A DNA stretch of 8,027 bases from an uncultured Oscillospiraceae bacterium. Lineage in GTDB: Bacteria > Bacillota > Clostridia > Oscillospirales > Oscillospiraceae. The notes under the pieces were generated by a model. It was not told the DNA's origin. It was given only the letters and a program-made list of their open reading frames with translations, and did no database searches. The stretch covers positions 1 to 8,027 of the forward strand of contig CALWVX010000079.1 in the NCBI GenBank assembly GCA_944385065.1, in the 5' to 3' direction. This document shows positions 6,889-8,027 of this stretch, one piece after another; position 1 is the first letter of the stretch, and each line of letters opens with the position of its first letter. Made by a program: the position numbers and the translations under genes.

Positions 6889-6962
6889 CTTGCCTGATCA
6901 CTGCAGGGTGTTTTTCTTGTATGGAGCGTTAAATTTCTCATGGTCATCTCTTTCTTGGCTTG

Positions 6963-6971
6963 AGCATATCA
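6963..6971 (-). promoter_or_regulatory. Possible extended -10 element of the acyl-CoA operon promoter
   Basis: On the - strand this reads TGATATGCT, an extended -10 (TGN) followed by TATGCT, which matches TATAAT at four of six positions. No good -35 box lies 16-18 bases upstream, where the sequence is T-rich. A weak core promoter would suit activation by the divergently encoded LysR protein. It overlaps the left arm of the inverted repeat at 6966-7013. This is a tentative call based on motif matching only. Confidence 0.35.
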
Positions 6972-7013
6972 CACAACAAAACGGCAAAAAATCAGTTTTT
7001 GATTGTGTGAGAT
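6966..7013. repeat. Inverted repeat in the divergent control region, possible operator
   Basis: TCACACAA (6969-6976) and TTGTGTGA (7003-7010) are exact reverse complements. Two more matching bases lie beyond one mismatch on each side, giving arms of 11 with one mismatch (6966-6976 and 7003-7013). Nested inside is CAAAAA (6985-6990) against TTTTTG (6996-7001), and also AATCA-N5-TGATT (6990-7004). The outer arms are centred 34 bp apart, a little over three helical turns. They lie between the two divergent genes, over and upstream of the candidate -10 of the operon. Binding by the LysR protein is inference. Confidence 0.5.
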
Positions 7014-7021
7014 ACAACAAA
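6973..7021. repeat. Direct repeat ACAACAAA, two copies 41 bp apart
   Basis: ACAACAAA occurs at 6973-6980 and again at 7014-7021, a spacing of 41 bp or about four helical turns. Its core CAACAA appears inverted as TTGTTG at 7060-7065, in the -35 position of the regulator promoter. The repeats are short and the region is AT-rich, so chance is a real possibility. The near-integral helical spacing is the reason to record it. Confidence 0.35.
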
Positions 7022-7059
7022 GAAGTGTACATACGGCGGAAAAAATGGACCCTCCGCGG

Positions 7060-7088
7060 TTGTTGCGCATTTCGTTATCTGCTATAAT
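7060..7088 (+). promoter_or_regulatory. Sigma-70-type promoter of the LysR gene
   Basis: There is a perfect TATAAT -10 box at 7083-7088, a 17-base spacer, and TTGTTG at 7060-7065 as a partial -35 (the TTG is conserved). Transcription would start near 7095, leaving a leader of about 28 bases before the ATG at 7123 with its GGAGGG ribosome site. The -10 overlaps a 4+4 dyad of T-N11-A form (7075-7087), which could allow the regulator to repress its own gene. Confidence 0.65.
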
Positions 7089-7122
7089 AAAGTCGAATTC
7101 AAAGGGTTGGAGGGAACAGTTT

Positions 7123-8027
7123 ATGGAAGTTCGCCAGTTGCGGTACTTTCTGCAAGTCTATCGGGATGGCAGCATCCTGCGGGCTGCGCGGAATATTTCC
7201 ATCTCCCAGCAGGCCCTGAGCAAGGCGATCACCTCTCTGGAGCAGGAGGTGGGCGTCCCCCTGTTCCGCCGGACCGCCCGGGGCCTGATCCCCACGGAGA
7301 CAGGGGAGCTCCTGTGTGAGCTGGCACAACCGGTGGTTGATTCCATGGACGCACTGCTGGATCAAATCTCTGTTTCCGCCAAACTGAACAACCTGCAGTT
7401 TACTCTGGGCATCTCCCAGGGGCTGGAGCATTTCGTCCGTCCGAACGACTTCGACCGCTTCTGCGCCCAGAACCCCACCGCTCATGTCACAGTGGAGGAG
7501 CACGCCTATGACGTGTGCGAGTCCCTGGTGGAAAACGGCTCCATGACCATGGCTCTCATCAGCGGCCCGGTCCAGAATCCGCGCCTTGTCGCCATCAACC
7601 TGCTGCACCGCCGGCGCGTCGTGCTGATGCGCCGCGACAATCCGCTTGCAAAAAAGGATGTGATTCACATCTCCGACCTCAAGGGATTCCCCCTGGTCCT
7701 GAACATCAACAACCGCTGCTATAAGACGTTCTGCGCCCTGTGCCGCGGCCGTGGGTTTGAGCCCTCCGTCCACCGCGTGGGCGATACCAGCACCGTGTAT
7801 GACCTGTGCAAGGGACAGGGCTATGTAGGGGTCAGCATCGACTTCATCCTGCAGCGGTTCTGGCGCAGTTACCCCGACGTCGTCGCCCGCCCTGTGGATT
7901 TCCACGAGTTCTCCTATCCCATCGACCTGATTATCAGCCCCTCCCAGTACAACCGGAAAATTGTCCGGGCCCTGGTGGACCACGTCTGCCAGGCCGTTCA
8001 GGCCATCCACGAGGAGGACATGCAGGA
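7123..8027 (+). CDS. LysR-type transcriptional regulator (3' end outside window)
   Basis: The frame is open from the ATG at 7123 to the window edge (301 codons), so the end is missing. LysR proteins are usually about 290-310 residues, so only a few codons are probably lost. Residues 1-62 form the winged helix-turn-helix: MEVRQLRYFLQVYRDGSILR is followed by AARNISISQQALSKAITSLE (21-40) and VGVPLFRRTARGLIPTETG (43-61). An effector-binding domain follows from about residue 90 (LQFTLGISQG). GGAGGG at 7109-7114 lies 8 bases before the start. An in-frame ATG at 7045 is rejected because it lies upstream of the -10 box. Being divergent from the acyl-CoA operon, it probably controls that operon with a substrate or CoA-ester as inducer. 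The effector domain has Cys at 199, 204 and 207. The family is secure; the effector is unknown. Confidence 0.93.
   Translation, partial: MEVRQLRYFLQVYRDGSILRAARNISISQQALSKAITSLEQEVGVPLFRRTARGLIPTETGELLCELAQPVVDSMDALLDQISVSAKLNNLQFTLGISQGLEHFVRPNDFDRFCAQNPTAHVTVEEHAYDVCESLVENGSMTMALISGPVQNPRLVAINLLHRRRVVLMRRDNPLAKKDVIHISDLKGFPLVLNINNRCYKTFCALCRGRGFEPSVHRVGDTSTVYDLCKGQGYVGVSIDFILQRFWRSYPDVVARPVDFHEFSYPIDLIISPSQYNRKIVRALVDHVCQAVQAIHEEDMQ

Noticed and set aside
6873..6947. N-terminal extension of the acyl-CoA dehydrogenase to 6947
   Set aside because: The 25 extra residues do not resemble the family, and a usable AAAGGA precedes the ATG at 6872, giving the usual length.
7036..7057. GCGGA/TCCGC inverted repeat as a terminator or operator
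   Set aside because: It has only five base pairs with a 12-base loop and no T-tract; too weak to call.
6890..7087. Small + strand frame (65 codons) in the divergent region
   Set aside because: It starts with TTG, has no ribosome site, mixes with the control repeats and has no recognisable protein features.
7045..7122. In-frame upstream ATG for the LysR gene at 7045
   Set aside because: It lies upstream of the TATAAT at 7083-7088, so it would not be in the transcript, and it would add 26 residues before a canonical LysR start.
7099..8010. - strand open frame (303 codons) at the right end
   Set aside because: The + strand over the same bases encodes an unmistakable LysR-type regulator with promoter and ribosome site. 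The - frame is its shadow.

Overview
This window is GC-rich DNA with strongly G/C-ending codons, Shine-Dalgarno sites of the AGGAGG type, and genes for anaerobic acyl-CoA chemistry. The electron-transfer flavoprotein (ETF) resembles those of clostridia. Together this suggests a high-GC anaerobic Firmicute, perhaps a gut Oscillospiraceae-type clostridium. That is inference from gene content and composition, with no taxonomic marker in the window.

Layout. Bases 2-301 (+) are the 3' end of a transglutaminase-like protein gene, followed by a strong intrinsic terminator at 342-383. Bases 420-6872 (-) hold six genes on one strand. In transcription order they are an acyl-CoA dehydrogenase, etfB, etfA, a crotonase-family protein, a family III (CaiB/BaiF) CoA-transferase and a sodium:solute symporter. 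The first five are separated by only 13-26 bp and the symporter by 88 bp, so they look like one operon. Bases 6873-7122 are a visibly AT-richer divergent control region with inverted and direct repeats. A LysR-type regulator starts at 7123 (+) and runs off the right edge.

How the genes probably work together (inference). The symporter imports a carboxylate, the family III transferase moves CoA onto it from an acyl-CoA product, and the crotonase adds or removes water (or performs another enolate reaction). The acyl-CoA dehydrogenase, run as a reductase with EtfAB, reduces the enoyl-CoA, possibly with electron bifurcation. The plan resembles carnitine/crotonobetaine reduction (cai-fix), gut gamma-butyrobetaine clusters, caffeate reduction (car) and the acdA-etfBA part of the clostridial aryl-lactate (fld) cluster. 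It matches none exactly: there is no CoA ligase, no BCCT transporter, no FixC/FixX and no radical dehydratase. The substrate is unknown. The divergent LysR gene is the likely controller.

No RNA genes, insertion sequences, CRISPR arrays or other mobile elements were seen.
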